Source of the DNA: a bacterium | Lineage (GTDB): Bacteria > SZUA-79 > Acidulodesulfobacterales > Acidulodesulfobacteraceae | DNA length: 61,819 bases | Assembly (NCBI GenBank): GCA_021812245.1 | Contig: JAKAOK010000008.1 | Coordinates: forward strand, 1-61,819 | Direction of reading: 5' to 3' | Shown here: one piece after another, positions 44,014 through 52,904 of the stretch | Numbering within the stretch: the first letter of the stretch is position 1 | How the letters are laid out: the number at the start of each line of letters is the position of its first letter | Program-made: the position numbers and the translations under genes | The notes under the pieces: generated by a model | What the model was told of the DNA's origin: nothing | Database searches by the model: none | What the model saw: only the letters and a program-made list of their open reading frames with translations

Positions 44014-44614
44014 AAACTTATAAATATCGGCTATCTTACGAATATTCATTCGCAGGTATTGCAGGACGTCTTATTTAGGGTAGAAAAAGCCTATAAAGCC
44101 TTTTTCCGCCGGTTGAAAGATAGAAACGGTAATGCGGGCTATCCCCGTTTTAAACCTCCGGGCAGATACGACAGCGTAGCCTATACGCAGTCCGGCTTCG
44201 AAATTGTTGACGGCAAACTTAAACTATCTAAAGTCGGGCATATCAAACTTAAACAACACAGAAACATAAACGGCATTATAAAGACCTGCAATATCAAAAT
44301 GCGGTTATGTCTATAAGGCTCTGGACTTATCCGTTCGCAGCTGGCTCTGTCCGGTTTGTCATACCGTTCATGACAGAGATATAAATGCGGCTGTAAATAT
44401 ACTAAATAAAACGATACGGCAGGAACTGCCGGAATTAGAGCAAAGCGGAAATCAGCGAAGCTCATTTACGCTTGGGGAGACGGGCAATGTGGATATATAT
44501 TCTTTTGCATGTTTTGAAAAGCACTGCTTTTCAGCAAAAGAATATGGTAGCATTAGCTACCTAAAAAGCACCCCGTCTGAGAACCAAGAAGCCTCGCCCG
44601 TAAGGGCGGGGTAG
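43951..44614 (+). mobile_element. Decayed IS1341-type (IS200/IS605) element with deleted tnpB
   Basis: The left end has two perfect hairpins: AAGTTTC/GAAACTT (43951-43967) and GGAAGCC/GGCTTCC (43973-43989). tnpB begins at 44007 (MLKTYKYRLSY), jumps frame to 'LTNIHSQVLQDVLFRVEKAY', and continues to 'KLSKVGHIKLKQHRNINGII'. It then loses ~200 codons including RuvC and resumes at the C-terminal zinc ribbon and 'VHDRDINAAVNILN'. The right-end hairpin CCTCGCCC/GGGCGGGG (44592-44611) and TAGTTCAC are intact. A further nested hairpin (TGAAAAGC/GCTTTTCA, 44515-44533) lies in the tnpB 3' region. Confidence 0.8.
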
Positions 44615-44629
44615 TTCACTCGCACCAAT

Positions 44630-45445
44630 ATGGAATTGAAACCGGTATTTAAACGAGAGATGCCGAAAACGTATATTGATGATATAATAAAAAAGAATAA
44701 AATTATAATCGACAAAGAGCTATTATATATGTATATGCGATATATAGACGAAATAAAAAATATCAAGCATTACGATATAACCGTTAAACACGATAAGGAA
44801 CTTGCGCTTTTTCTTTTTAAGAAGAATAAAACCGATTATATTTACAACGTTTGCGCCTTAGAAGGCAACCCTATGACTTTCCCTGAGGTTCAGACCCTCT
44901 TAGACGGAATCACCGTCGGAGGACACAAGATAGACGATGAACAGCAGGTTTTAAACCAGAATAAAAGCGTTACGCTTTTATTCTCAATGCTTCAGAATAA
45001 AGAATTTAAATTGGATAAAGAAACGTTTTGCAAACTTAATTACGCGGTATCGATAGGTGAATCTATTAAACCCGGAGAATTCAGGACGGGGCAGGTAACC
45101 ATCGGCGGAACGGATTATATTCCTCCGAAAGCCGAAGAATTAGACGAACTGTTCAATAAAGGCGTTAAAGAAATTTCTAATATAGAAAATCCGGTTATCC
45201 GTTCTTTCGTATTTTTCGGGTTCGGAAGCAAATATCAATTTTTCTGGGACGGAAATAAAAGAACGGGCAGGCTCACGGCAAACGGGGTGTTGCTGGAAAA
45301 CGGATATCCGGCTTTAAATATTAAAGCAAAGGATGCGCTTGAATTTAATAAAATTATGATAGAGTTTTATAATTCAGGCAATTATAACGTTTTACTGTCT
45401 TATCTTTTGCCTTATTACGAGAAATCCAACAATTCGGAAAAATAA
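44630..45445 (+). CDS. Fic-domain protein with autoinhibitory motif and atypical active site
   Basis: 271 residues. The N-terminal inhibitory helix has ALEGN (E-G/N motif) around residue 86, as in class II Fic proteins. The Fic core reads 'YQFFWDGNKRTGRLTANG', where the usual HPFxDGNGRxxR catalytic His is Gln. I recall a Fic subfamily with Q-F-F-x-DGNKRT, so this may be normal for that branch, but AMP transfer by the classical mechanism is doubtful. The start lies 16 bp after the right end of the decayed transposon. Likely an accessory gene of the same island. Confidence 0.82.
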   Translation: MELKPVFKREMPKTYIDDIIKKNKIIIDKELLYMYMRYIDEIKNIKHYDITVKHDKELALFLFKKNKTDYIYNVCALEGNPMTFPEVQTLLDGITVGGHKIDDEQQVLNQNKSVTLLFSMLQNKEFKLDKETFCKLNYAVSIGESIKPGEFRTGQVTIGGTDYIPPKAEELDELFNKGVKEISNIENPVIRSFVFFGFGSKYQFFWDGNKRTGRLTANGVLLENGYPALNIKAKDALEFNKIMIEFYNSGNYNVLLSYLLPYYEKSNNSEK

Positions 45446-45508
45446 TATCCGCATACAATAAAAGAGGACCGTAATTCATAATTTCACCAAAAATTCAAAT
45501 TGCGGAAG

Positions 45509-46714
45509 CCCCTTGTTTTAACGATGGGGATGAGCAATTTGCCTCGATATTTATATTTAAATTAATTAATATTTTTGATATAATAATGCCATGAAAAAAC
45601 TTACTAAGACCGTTAAATGCAAGCTTATTCTTAACGACGAGCAATTTAATTCTATTAAGAATACTCTCGTCTCTTTTAATAACGCGTGCAACGATATTCT
45701 TAAAATATCCGACGAAAATAGAATTAAAAATAAATTCAGGATTCAAAAGCTTTGCTACCATGATATTAAGAACAGATACCGTCTCCCCGCTAATCTTGTC
45801 GTCAGGGCGATAGCGAGGGTGTCCGCAAGCAAAAAATCTAAAATCTTTAACGGACTGTCTTTTGATCTCGACGCAAGGACGTTTTCTTTTAAAAATATGA
45901 AAATGTCCATGAGTTCTATAAACGGAAGGCTTAAAAACATTTCTACCTGCAAAGGCGATTACCAGAGGAATATGCTTGACGGCAAATCCTCCACTTCCGC
46001 TAAAATAGTTTATGACAAAAAGCATAAATGCTTTTTTATACATATAGCCATAGATTACGAAATTAACGATGCTATTCCAAGCGGCAACGTTACCGGTATA
46101 GACATGGGACTTTACAACATTGCCTATACTACGGATAGGCTTAAATTCTCCGGCAAACAAGTAATGCATAAAAGAAAACAATATATTAAGCTCAGAGCGT
46201 CTCTTCAGGCTAAAGGCACGAAAGGGTCTAAAAAACTCCTGAAACGGCTTAGCGGAAAAGAAAAACGCTGGATGACCGACGTAAACCATAATATCAGCAA
46301 GCAAATCGTGGATAATAACTCCTGCGGAGATACTCTCGTTCTTGAGGATCTTAAATATATCAGGAAAAGAATAAAGCTTGCTAAAAAGCAAAGAACGATA
46401 GTCCATAGCTGGGCATTCGGTCAGCTTCAAAATTTTATCGAGTATAAGGCTATAGGAAAAGGACTTATCGCCACTTATGTCGACCCTCGTTACACTTCTC
46501 AGAGATGTTCTAAATGCGGTTTTGTTCATCGTTCTAATAGAAATTCCCATCAGTTTATTTGTAAGGAATGCGGATATACGGCAAACGCCGATTATAACGC
46601 ATCCTGCAATATCCGCAAGGTATATTTAGATACGCTTGCGGATGGGGTTATGTCAAAAACCCCCAAAGCAACGCCCGCAAAGGCAGTTGCAAGCCCCTGC
46701 CTTTAGGCATGGGG
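45509..46714 (+). mobile_element. Intact solo-tnpB element of the IS200/IS605 group
   Basis: Both ends carry the same type of stem: left CCCC...GGGG at 45509-45529 and right CCCCTGCC/GGCATGGGG with TTTA loop at 46694-46714, each with a bulged T in ATGGGG. One complete tnpB gene lies inside and no tnpA is present, so movement needs a TnpA elsewhere. The 3' end of tnpB plus the right end should encode an omega RNA. Confidence 0.75.
45591..46706 (+). CDS. tnpB: TnpB, RNA-guided DNA endonuclease of IS200/IS605 elements
   Basis: 371 residues. The RuvC triad is present: D171 (TGIDMGL), E252 (LVLEDLKY) and D334 (ANADYNAS). The four-Cys zinc ribbon is C306, C309, C324, C327. The N-terminal OrfB helix-turn-helix domain is complete, so the protein should be active with its omega RNA, cutting DNA at targets matched by the sequence just outside the right end. 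It is not closely similar to the tnpB relic at 44 kb. Confidence 0.92.
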   Translation: MKKLTKTVKCKLILNDEQFNSIKNTLVSFNNACNDILKISDENRIKNKFRIQKLCYHDIKNRYRLPANLVVRAIARVSASKKSKIFNGLSFDLDARTFSFKNMKMSMSSINGRLKNISTCKGDYQRNMLDGKSSTSAKIVYDKKHKCFFIHIAIDYEINDAIPSGNVTGIDMGLYNIAYTTDRLKFSGKQVMHKRKQYIKLRASLQAKGTKGSKKLLKRLSGKEKRWMTDVNHNISKQIVDNNSCGDTLVLEDLKYIRKRIKLAKKQRTIVHSWAFGQLQNFIEYKAIGKGLIATYVDPRYTSQRCSKCGFVHRSNRNSHQFICKECGYTANADYNASCNIRKVYLDTLADGVMSKTPKATPAKAVASPCL

Positions 46715-46720
46715 ACCATG
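46630..46720 (+). ncRNA. Probable omega RNA at the tnpB 3' end
   Basis: In this family the guide RNA overlaps the tnpB 3' end and extends past the right end of the element. Here the terminal hairpin (46694-46714) overlaps the last codons of tnpB, and the guide would be the host sequence following GGGGACC. The start is a rough estimate. Confidence 0.4.
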
Positions 46721-46754
46721 ACAACCTCTAAAAACTGTGATATTATAAATATAT

Positions 46755-49295
46755 ATGGAACCTACAAGCCCCTCTCAAAAAAATTACAAATTTAAAATAA
46801 GCAAAATGGACTGCCCTACCTGCGCCGCAACTATAGTCGATACCGTAAAAAGAATCGAGGGCGTAAAGAATGCCAGCCTCAACTTTATAAACGAAACCCT
46901 TTACGTCGATGCGGAAGAAGATAAACCCGCTCCCGAAGATATAATAAAAATGATTGAATTTGCAGGTTTTGGAGCTGATTTGATAGGATCCGGCGAAATA
47001 GGCCGCGGCAAATCGGAAAACATCAAATTCAAAATCGAAGGAATGCACTGCACTAACTGCGCAAAAGCTATAGAAAAGGACGTAGGAAAAGTAAACGGGG
47101 TAAATTCCGTAATCGTAAACTTTGTCGGAGAAAGCGGCATGGTATCTTTCGACCCTTCAAAAACTTCAAAAGAGGAGATATTCAAAGCGGTAATAGAAAG
47201 CGGATATACGCCGGTAGAAGAAAAAGAAAAAATAGGGCATAAAATACCGGACTGGAAAAAAGACCTTTACATGCTTATATTTACGCTTATTTTTGCAATT
47301 CCCGTCGTTATCCTGACCTATAAAAATATGTTCGGCATGTCGAAAATGGAAGCCCCTATCGGAGCAAGGATATTTATATTATTTATTTTAGCGACGATAG
47401 TCCAGTTTACGGCGGGACTGACGTTTTATAAAGGGGCGTATTATTCTTTAAAAAGCTTTTCGTCCAATATGGACGTGCTTGTTTCGCTCGGTATTTCAGC
47501 CGCATATTTTTATTCCGTCGCTTCCGTCTTTTTATTTAAAGGCGAACTATACTTCGATACGTCGGTTTTGCTTATCCTTTTTATAAGAACCGGAAAACTG
47601 CTGGAAAAGATATCGAAGCAGAGGGCGGCTTCGTCTCTGAAAGCCCTCTTTAAACTTCAGGCAAATAAAGCAAACCTCATCGAGGCTGACGGAACTATTA
47701 AAGAAATAGACACTTCCGCCGTAAAAGCCGGCGATATTCTGCTTGTAAAAAAGGGGGATAAAATTCCGGTTGACGGCATAATCTTCGAGGGACAGACTCA
47801 GATAGACGAATCTATGCTGACGGGCGAACCTGTTCCGGCAGAAAAAGGCATAGGCAAAGAGGTAAGCGGAGCTACGATAAACAAAGGACAGGTTATTAAA
47901 ATTAAGGCATTAAGGGTAGGTAAAGATACCGTGCTTTCCCAAATAGTCAGATTAGTCGAAGACGCTCAGGCAGACAAGGCTCCCATTCAGCGTATAGCCG
48001 ATGAAGTAACTAATTATTTCGTTCCTGCTGTTGTCATAATATCTTTAATAACTTTTACGGTTTGGAAATTTATATTTCATTCAAATTTTTTATTTGCCCT
48101 GTCCGCCTCCATTGCCGTTTTAGTAATAGCCTGTCCGTGCGCAATGGGACTTGCTACCCCTATGGCTCTTATGGTCGGAAGCTCGATAGGTCTAGAAAAA
48201 GGAATACTGATTAAAAAATCTTCGAGCCTTGAAGAAATTGCAAGGATAAATGCCGTAGTTTTCGATAAAACGGGGACTATTACCTACGGTAAGCCCGAGG
48301 TTATAGATATTATATCCCTTAACGGTCTGCCCGAAAATGAAATTTTAAGGATTGCGGCGCACGGCGAGAGTTTTTCTTCCCACCCTATAGCCGCCGCTAT
48401 AGTCGATAAATTTGTTAAACAAAATGGCGCATCCGCCCAAATATTGAATAAGAATACTTCAAGCAATATTATTTCGCCGACGGAAACCGGCGCGCGGTCT
48501 AATATGCCTGCTCCGGAAAACTTTGAAGAAATCGGCGGATTCGGCATAAAATTAAATTATGAAGGCAAAAAGATAATAATCGGCAAAAAAGAACTGTTTA
48601 AAGACGGAAATTTTGACCTGTCTAAATTTAACGAACTTGAAGAAAAATATACAAGGGAAAGTAAAACCGTCATCGGAATATCGGCGGATTCTTCTATCGC
48701 AGGAATTATTACTTTATCCGACAAAGTTAAAGAAACGGCCGAACCTGCAATATCCAAATTAAAATCTATGGGTATTTCGGTATATCTTTTGACCGGCGAT
48801 AACCGGAATTCCGCCGTAAACGCCGCCGTTCAAGCCGGAATAGACGAAAAAAACGTAATTGCAAACGTTTTGCCGCAGGATAAACTTAACGAAATAAAAA
48901 AACTAAAAAACACCGGTTTAAAAGTAGCAATGGTCGGCGACGGCATAAACGACGCTCCCGCTCTTGCCGCCGCAGACGTCGGAATTGCCATAGGAAGTGG
49001 AACAGACGTTGCGAGGGAAACGGGCGACGTAATTTTAGTAAAAAACGATATTCGGGATGTATATAAAAGCGTATCTCTCGGCAGGAAAACTTTATTTAAA
49101 GTAAAACAGAATCTTTTCTGGGCTTTTTTCTTTAACGGTTTAGGCATACCTTTTGCCGCCGGAGTTTTTTACGGATTAACGGGATTTTTAATACCCCCTG
49201 CCGCTGCAGGCGCCGCAATGGCGGTTTCCAGCATAACCGTATCCCTTAATTCTATATTGCTAAGGGGTTTTTCCGCAAAAATGGATTATTTATAA
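46755..49295 (+). CDS. copA: Copper-exporting P1B-type ATPase
   Basis: 846 residues. Two N-terminal heavy-metal domains with CPTC (C20, C23) and CTNC motifs, eight predicted membrane helices, the transport-site CPC in VIACPCAMGLATP, the phosphorylation motif DKTGT, a TGE loop and GDGINDAPAL are all intact. Exports Cu(I) (possibly Ag(I)) from the cytoplasm. It starts ~40 bp beyond the right end of the tnpB element and converges on rsmD with a 10-bp overlap. No copper regulator is adjacent. Confidence 0.95.
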   Translation: MEPTSPSQKNYKFKISKMDCPTCAATIVDTVKRIEGVKNASLNFINETLYVDAEEDKPAPEDIIKMIEFAGFGADLIGSGEIGRGKSENIKFKIEGMHCTNCAKAIEKDVGKVNGVNSVIVNFVGESGMVSFDPSKTSKEEIFKAVIESGYTPVEEKEKIGHKIPDWKKDLYMLIFTLIFAIPVVILTYKNMFGMSKMEAPIGARIFILFILATIVQFTAGLTFYKGAYYSLKSFSSNMDVLVSLGISAAYFYSVASVFLFKGELYFDTSVLLILFIRTGKLLEKISKQRAASSLKALFKLQANKANLIEADGTIKEIDTSAVKAGDILLVKKGDKIPVDGIIFEGQTQIDESMLTGEPVPAEKGIGKEVSGATINKGQVIKIKALRVGKDTVLSQIVRLVEDAQADKAPIQRIADEVTNYFVPAVVIISLITFTVWKFIFHSNFLFALSASIAVLVIACPCAMGLATPMALMVGSSIGLEKGILIKKSSSLEEIARINAVVFDKTGTITYGKPEVIDIISLNGLPENEILRIAAHGESFSSHPIAAAIVDKFVKQNGASAQILNKNTSSNIISPTETGARSNMPAPENFEEIGGFGIKLNYEGKKIIIGKKELFKDGNFDLSKFNELEEKYTRESKTVIGISADSSIAGIITLSDKVKETAEPAISKLKSMGISVYLLTGDNRNSAVNAAVQAGIDEKNVIANVLPQDKLNEIKKLKNTGLKVAMVGDGINDAPALAAADVGIAIGSGTDVARETGDVILVKNDIRDVYKSVSLGRKTLFKVKQNLFWAFFFNGLGIPFAAGVFYGLTGFLIPPAAAGAAMAVSSITVSLNSILLRGFSAKMDYL

Positions 49296-49834
49296 ACCGC
49301 ACGGTAAAACGATAAGACCGATTTGCCGTGCATCTTTTCATTTATTAATTTATACGGCGGATATTCCTCCGATAAAACTTCCCGTTTATCGCGCTGAACT
49401 ATTATGCCGCCGCTATTATTGCCGGCAATTTCGTCTATAGTTTTCTCGCAAAGCCCTGAACCGTAAGGCGGGTCGATAAATATATAATCGGGTTTATATT
49501 CGCTTAAAATTCCTTTTTCCAAAGCCTTTAAAACGTCTTTTTTTATAATTTTGACTTTTTCTTCGATGCCGAATTGTTTCGATAGTTTAATAATGAGCGA
49601 TATTAATTCGGGAGATGTTTCGACGAAAATACAAAAAGCCGCCCCTCTCGAAATTGCCTCGAAACCGACATTGCCGGTTCCCGCGTATAAATCGCAAAAA
49701 ACCCTGCCTTCTATATCTCTTCCTATTATGTTGAAAAGCACTCCTTTTAAGAAATCGGACGAGGGGGAAACATTTTTTATATCAAATACGTTGGGAATCT
49801 TCCTCCCCTTTAATGAACCGGCTATAATCCGCAT
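49286..49834 (-). CDS. rsmD: 16S rRNA (guanine966-N2)-methyltransferase
   Basis: 182 residues. 'MRIIAGSLKGRKIPN' is the typical RsmD start; the SAM-binding 'FCDLYAGTGNVGFEAISRGA' and the catalytic DPPYGSG (NPPY class) are present. Modifies G966 of 16S rRNA. It is downstream of the Crp-family gene by 14 bp and converges with copA. Confidence 0.93.
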   Translation of the reverse strand: MRIIAGSLKGRKIPNVFDIKNVSPSSDFLKGVLFNIIGRDIEGRVFCDLYAGTGNVGFEAISRGAAFCIFVETSPELISLIIKLSKQFGIEEKVKIIKKDVLKALEKGILSEYKPDYIFIDPPYGSGLCEKTIDEIAGNNSGGIIVQRDKREVLSEEYPPYKLINEKMHGKSVLSFYRAVYK

Positions 49835-49848
49835 CGATAAAATTTACG

Positions 49849-50481
49849 CTACTCGCCTAAATCCTCCAGCTTTTTCTTGTCGAGTATAATAATATCCCTT
49901 TTGTCTAATTTTATAATATTTTGGGACGCAAAATCCTTCAGCGCCCGGGAAACCACTTCTCTTGCCGTTCCGGCGATATCGGCAATTATTTTCTGGCTCA
50001 GTTTCTTGCCCTCGAATAAAAGGAGTATTTTCGCGATTCTCTCCTGCGTATGTTTCAGCGAAAGGTCTTCTATGGTGCTCGTCAGATATCTTAATTTTTC
50101 CGCCATGCTTCTTATTATGTTTAAAGATACTTCGGGGTGTTTGTAAATCAAGCCGACCATGCTTTCGCGGGATAATAAATATAATTTTACGTCCGTAACC
50201 GCATCCGCAGAAGCGGGATTAACGTCTTTCACAAAAACGGTTACGTCGTTAAACGAATCTCCGGGATAAATAAGTTTAAGAATCTGCTCTCTGCCGTCCT
50301 TGGAAGACTTATAAACCTTAACCGTCCCTTCTGCGACAAAATATATGCCCTTTGATTTATCGCCTTCTAAAAAAACATTTTCCCCCGCCTCATAATCCTC
50401 CTCCTTAAACATGGCTTTAATATCGTTCAAAACATCGCCGCTTAAAGATTTAAAATAATCCAGCATTTGAATATTTTCCAT
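49849..50481 (-). CDS. Crp/Fnr family transcriptional regulator
   Basis: 210 residues. An N-terminal cyclic-nucleotide-like sensor domain (residues ~10-120, 'GIYFVAEGTVKVYKSS', 'YPGDSFNDV') is joined by a long dimer helix to a C-terminal winged helix-turn-helix ('IADIAGTAREVVSRALKDF'). There are no cysteines at all, so it is not an FNR-type iron-sulfur sensor. Signal and targets are unknown. It faces the fmdB-type gene across a 173-bp AT-rich gap. Confidence 0.9.
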   Translation of the reverse strand: MENIQMLDYFKSLSGDVLNDIKAMFKEEDYEAGENVFLEGDKSKGIYFVAEGTVKVYKSSKDGREQILKLIYPGDSFNDVTVFVKDVNPASADAVTDVKLYLLSRESMVGLIYKHPEVSLNIIRSMAEKLRYLTSTIEDLSLKHTQERIAKILLLFEGKKLSQKIIADIAGTAREVVSRALKDFASQNIIKLDKRDIIILDKKKLEDLGE

Positions 50482-50654
50482 AAAGCAGATAAATCCCCGA
50501 TAAATTTATATAAAAACAAATTATTTATATATTTTTATATATTATATTATAAAATTACGCAAATATGTAAACTATGTAAAATCATATTCAAAGATTTCAA
50601 TATTTATGTTATAATTAAAATAATGATACATATTTAAGGAGGTAAGGAATTAAA

Positions 50655-50942
50655 ATGCCTATCAGGGAATACAAATGCAAAGACTGCGGAAATTACATCG
50701 AGGTAATTCAGGGTATTAATGAAAAGTCGTTAGAAAAATGCGAACAATGCGGGGGCAAATTAGAAAAACTTATTTCAAATTCAAGTTTCGTATTAAAAGG
50801 TTCCGGTTGGTATAAAACCGATTATTCAAGTTCAAGCGGTTCGGGAAGCGGCAATAAAACAAAAAAATCCAAGGAAGAAAATAAAGCCGCTGCGGCTCCT
50901 GCTCCTTCATGCTCCTGCGCCGGCGGCAGTTGCAAACACTAA
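50655..50942 (+). CDS. FmdB family zinc-ribbon protein
   Basis: 95 residues, preceded by TAAGGAGGTAAGG. Zinc ribbon C-x2-C...C-x2-C: CKDC near residue 8 and CEQCG near residue 31, in the pattern 'MPIREYKCKDCG', 'FVLKGSGWYKTDYSSS' that defines the FmdB/CxxC regulatory family. The C-terminal Gly/Ala tail ends in CSCAGGSCKH with additional cysteines. Members are small putative regulators of unknown target. Confidence 0.88.
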   Translation: MPIREYKCKDCGNYIEVIQGINEKSLEKCEQCGGKLEKLISNSSFVLKGSGWYKTDYSSSSGSGSGNKTKKSKEENKAAAAPAPSCSCAGGSCKH

Positions 50943-50962
50943 AAGTATTACGACTTTGACCT

Positions 50963-51475
50963 ATGTATGTTTTTGAATTTAAAACAAAAATATCAGGATC
51001 GGATATAAGTTTAGAAATAAAGGCCGACGAAAAGCATATCGAGAAAATAGAAATAATAGGCGGCAACCGTGTAGAATATAAACCGGGAACACCGCCTATT
51101 TCCAAAAGCGACTTAAATCTCCTGCCTCATCTTTATAAATTAATAAATCTTTTAGACGACTATTTTTCCTATAAATTAGTGGATTTCAGTGAAATTCCCG
51201 TAAACTTTTCTTTATATTCCGATTTTTGCGTCAAAATACTTAAAACCCTGCGAAGCGTAAAATACGGCGAAACCTTATCTTATAAAGAACTTGCGATGAA
51301 AGCCGGATATGACGGTAAATATTCAAGGGCATGCGCAACGGCTTTATCCATAAATAAAACGCCCGTTATTATTCCCTGCCACAGAATAACCGCCTCCGGC
51401 GGCAAATTAGGCGGCTGGTCCGGCGGAGGGGGAATAAAGCTTAAAGCGGCTCTACTGTCCCTCGAAAAACAATAG
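50963..51475 (+). CDS. ogt: Methylated-DNA-[protein]-cysteine S-methyltransferase
   Basis: 170 residues. Active-site PCHRI, the helix-turn-helix Arg finger region 'YSRACATALSINKTPVIIPC' just before it, and the 'GKLGGWSGG' loop after it are diagnostic of O6-alkylguanine repair proteins. Starts 20 bp after the zinc-ribbon gene in the same direction and ends 6 bp before nifI2 (convergent). Confidence 0.93.
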   Translation: MYVFEFKTKISGSDISLEIKADEKHIEKIEIIGGNRVEYKPGTPPISKSDLNLLPHLYKLINLLDDYFSYKLVDFSEIPVNFSLYSDFCVKILKTLRSVKYGETLSYKELAMKAGYDGKYSRACATALSINKTPVIIPCHRITASGGKLGGWSGGGGIKLKAALLSLEKQ

Positions 51476-51481
51476 TCAGTT

Positions 51482-51889
51482 TCAACTTATTGCATAAAGC
51501 CCTTCTTCAGCCGTTCTTATCCTCTCCGTAAGCCTGACGGGCAAAACAAATATCTTTCCGTCGCCGTAATGACCAGTTTTATTTATCTTTATTAAAACTT
51601 TTACGGCTCTGTCTAAATCGTCTTCTTTAATCGCCAGAGATAACATTCTTTTAGGCAGAAAACTATAATCGTTATCGGCTATATCCGCTTTATCGGTAAT
51701 CAAATTTAATCCAGGGTCTAGTTCGTTTGCGAGTCCTCCGCGGCCTTTTTGCCTTCCTCTTCCGTGAACCGAATAAAAGGTCATCTGGTCAAAACCTTCT
51801 TTGCTTAATGCTTCTTTAGTTTCTTGAATTTTATGCCTTCTTATCACCGCAATAACTTCTACGACGTTTTCTTCAAATTTTGATTCCAT
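51482..51889 (-). CDS. nifI2: NifI2, nif-specific PII-family regulator
   Basis: 135 residues. PII fold with an extended T-loop: 'VEVIAVIRRHKIQETKEAL' opening, 'VHGRGRQKGRGG' before the T-loop, and 'GHYGDGKIFVLPV' (the B-loop) near the end. NifI1-NifI2 heteromers bind nitrogenase in response to 2-oxoglutarate and switch off activity under ammonium. Last gene of the nif run, 30 bp after nifI1. In many anaerobes these two genes lie between nifH and nifD instead. Confidence 0.93.
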   Translation of the reverse strand: MESKFEENVVEVIAVIRRHKIQETKEALSKEGFDQMTFYSVHGRGRQKGRGGLANELDPGLNLITDKADIADNDYSFLPKRMLSLAIKEDDLDRAVKVLIKINKTGHYGDGKIFVLPVRLTERIRTAEEGLYAIS

Positions 51890-51919
51890 AAAAATCCCCG
51901 TTAAAATTATAATAATTTA

Positions 51920-52237
51920 TTATAGCCCTTCGGCGCCCGTTCTTACGGTATAAGTATTTGATACCGGTATTACAAATATCTTGCCGTCGCCTATATGCCC
52001 CGTTACCGCATTTTCCTGAATAATATCGCAAACCCTGTTTGCGTCTTCTTTATTCACGACAATCATCAGCTCCAGTTTAGGAAGTTCGTCGTAAACTACT
52101 TCGCCTACTTTTATCCCTTTTTGTTTTCCCCTTCCGAAAACATGCATCTTTGTAACCGAAACAAAACCGTTTTCTTCAAGTGCCTTAAGAACGTCTTTTT
52201 CTTTTTCGGGTCTTATAATAGCCCTTACCATTTCCAT
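51920..52237 (-). CDS. nifI1: NifI1, nif-specific PII-family regulator
   Basis: 105 residues. 'MVRAIIRPEKEKDVLKALEE' start, 'VFGRGKQKGIKVG' T-loop region and 'GHIGDGKIFVIPV' B-loop motif. Slightly shorter T-loop than NifI2, as expected. Works with NifI2 as a post-translational nitrogenase switch. It is preceded by GGAGACGG and lies 58 bp after the ANTAR regulator gene. Confidence 0.93.
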   Translation of the reverse strand: MEMVRAIIRPEKEKDVLKALEENGFVSVTKMHVFGRGKQKGIKVGEVVYDELPKLELMIVVNKEDANRVCDIIQENAVTGHIGDGKIFVIPVSNTYTVRTGAEGL

Positions 52238-52295
52238 AAACCGTCTCCTTTTATTTTATTATAATGTTATATGTTTAAATTATTTTTCTTAAGAC

Positions 52296-52901
52296 CTATG
52301 AATCCGTTAAAATAATCGCTTTCGCTATTTCGCCTATGGGGCGTCCGCTGTTCATACTTAATCTTTGCAATCTGTTATGCGCTTCTTTTTCGGAAATACC
52401 CTCTTTTTTTATAAGTATATTTTTTGCTTTGCCGATTAATTTCCTATCCTCTATATATTGCTTTAAGTTCTCATTCTCTTTTTTAATATCCTGAAATCTC
52501 TTAAAATTTTCTATCGCGATTATAGTCTGCGCTAAAATTTCGCTCTTTCTTGCGGGCTTTATTATATAAGAGAATGCCCCCGACCCCTTCAATTCTTCCA
52601 TATAATTATCGTAATCTTTTACGTCGCCGGCTCCGGCGGTTAAAAAAATAACCGGGACGGGGTTTTTCTCCATAATCTTTTTGCAGGCGGTAATTCCGTC
52701 CATCGACGGCATCTTTATATCCATAAATATAATATCCGGCTTAAATTCTTCCGCCGCTACGACTGCCGCCGCTCCGTTGTCGGCTTCATATATATTAGCC
52801 GTAACGGAATTTAAAATAAGTTTAAGTTCTTCCCTTCTTTCCTTTAAATCATCGACGACTAAAACTTTTACATTTAAATTTAAACCTTTTTCGTCTTCCA
52901 T
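52296..52901 (-). CDS. Response regulator with RNA-binding ANTAR domain
   Basis: 201 residues. The receiver domain (residues ~11-125) has phospho-acceptor Asp in 'DIIFMDIKMPSMDG' and switch residues 'PVIFLTAGAG' and 'YIIKPARKSE'. A coiled linker leads to a C-terminal ANTAR domain ('IGKAKNILIKKEGISEKEAH', 'NRLQRLSMNSGRPIGEIAKA'), which binds paired RNA hairpins and causes transcription antitermination. Geobacter GnfR, a nif regulator, has the same architecture. Placement between nifX and nifI1 makes a nif role likely. No cognate histidine kinase is in the window. Confidence 0.88.
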   Translation of the reverse strand: MEDEKGLNLNVKVLVVDDLKERREELKLILNSVTANIYEADNGAAAVVAAEEFKPDIIFMDIKMPSMDGITACKKIMEKNPVPVIFLTAGAGDVKDYDNYMEELKGSGAFSYIIKPARKSEILAQTIIAIENFKRFQDIKKENENLKQYIEDRKLIGKAKNILIKKEGISEKEAHNRLQRLSMNSGRPIGEIAKAIILTDS

Positions 52902-52904
52902 AAT

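Noticed and set aside
45495-46550. 351-codon open frame opposite tnpB
   Set aside because: It is the antisense shadow of tnpB; no family features, and tnpB has all catalytic residues.
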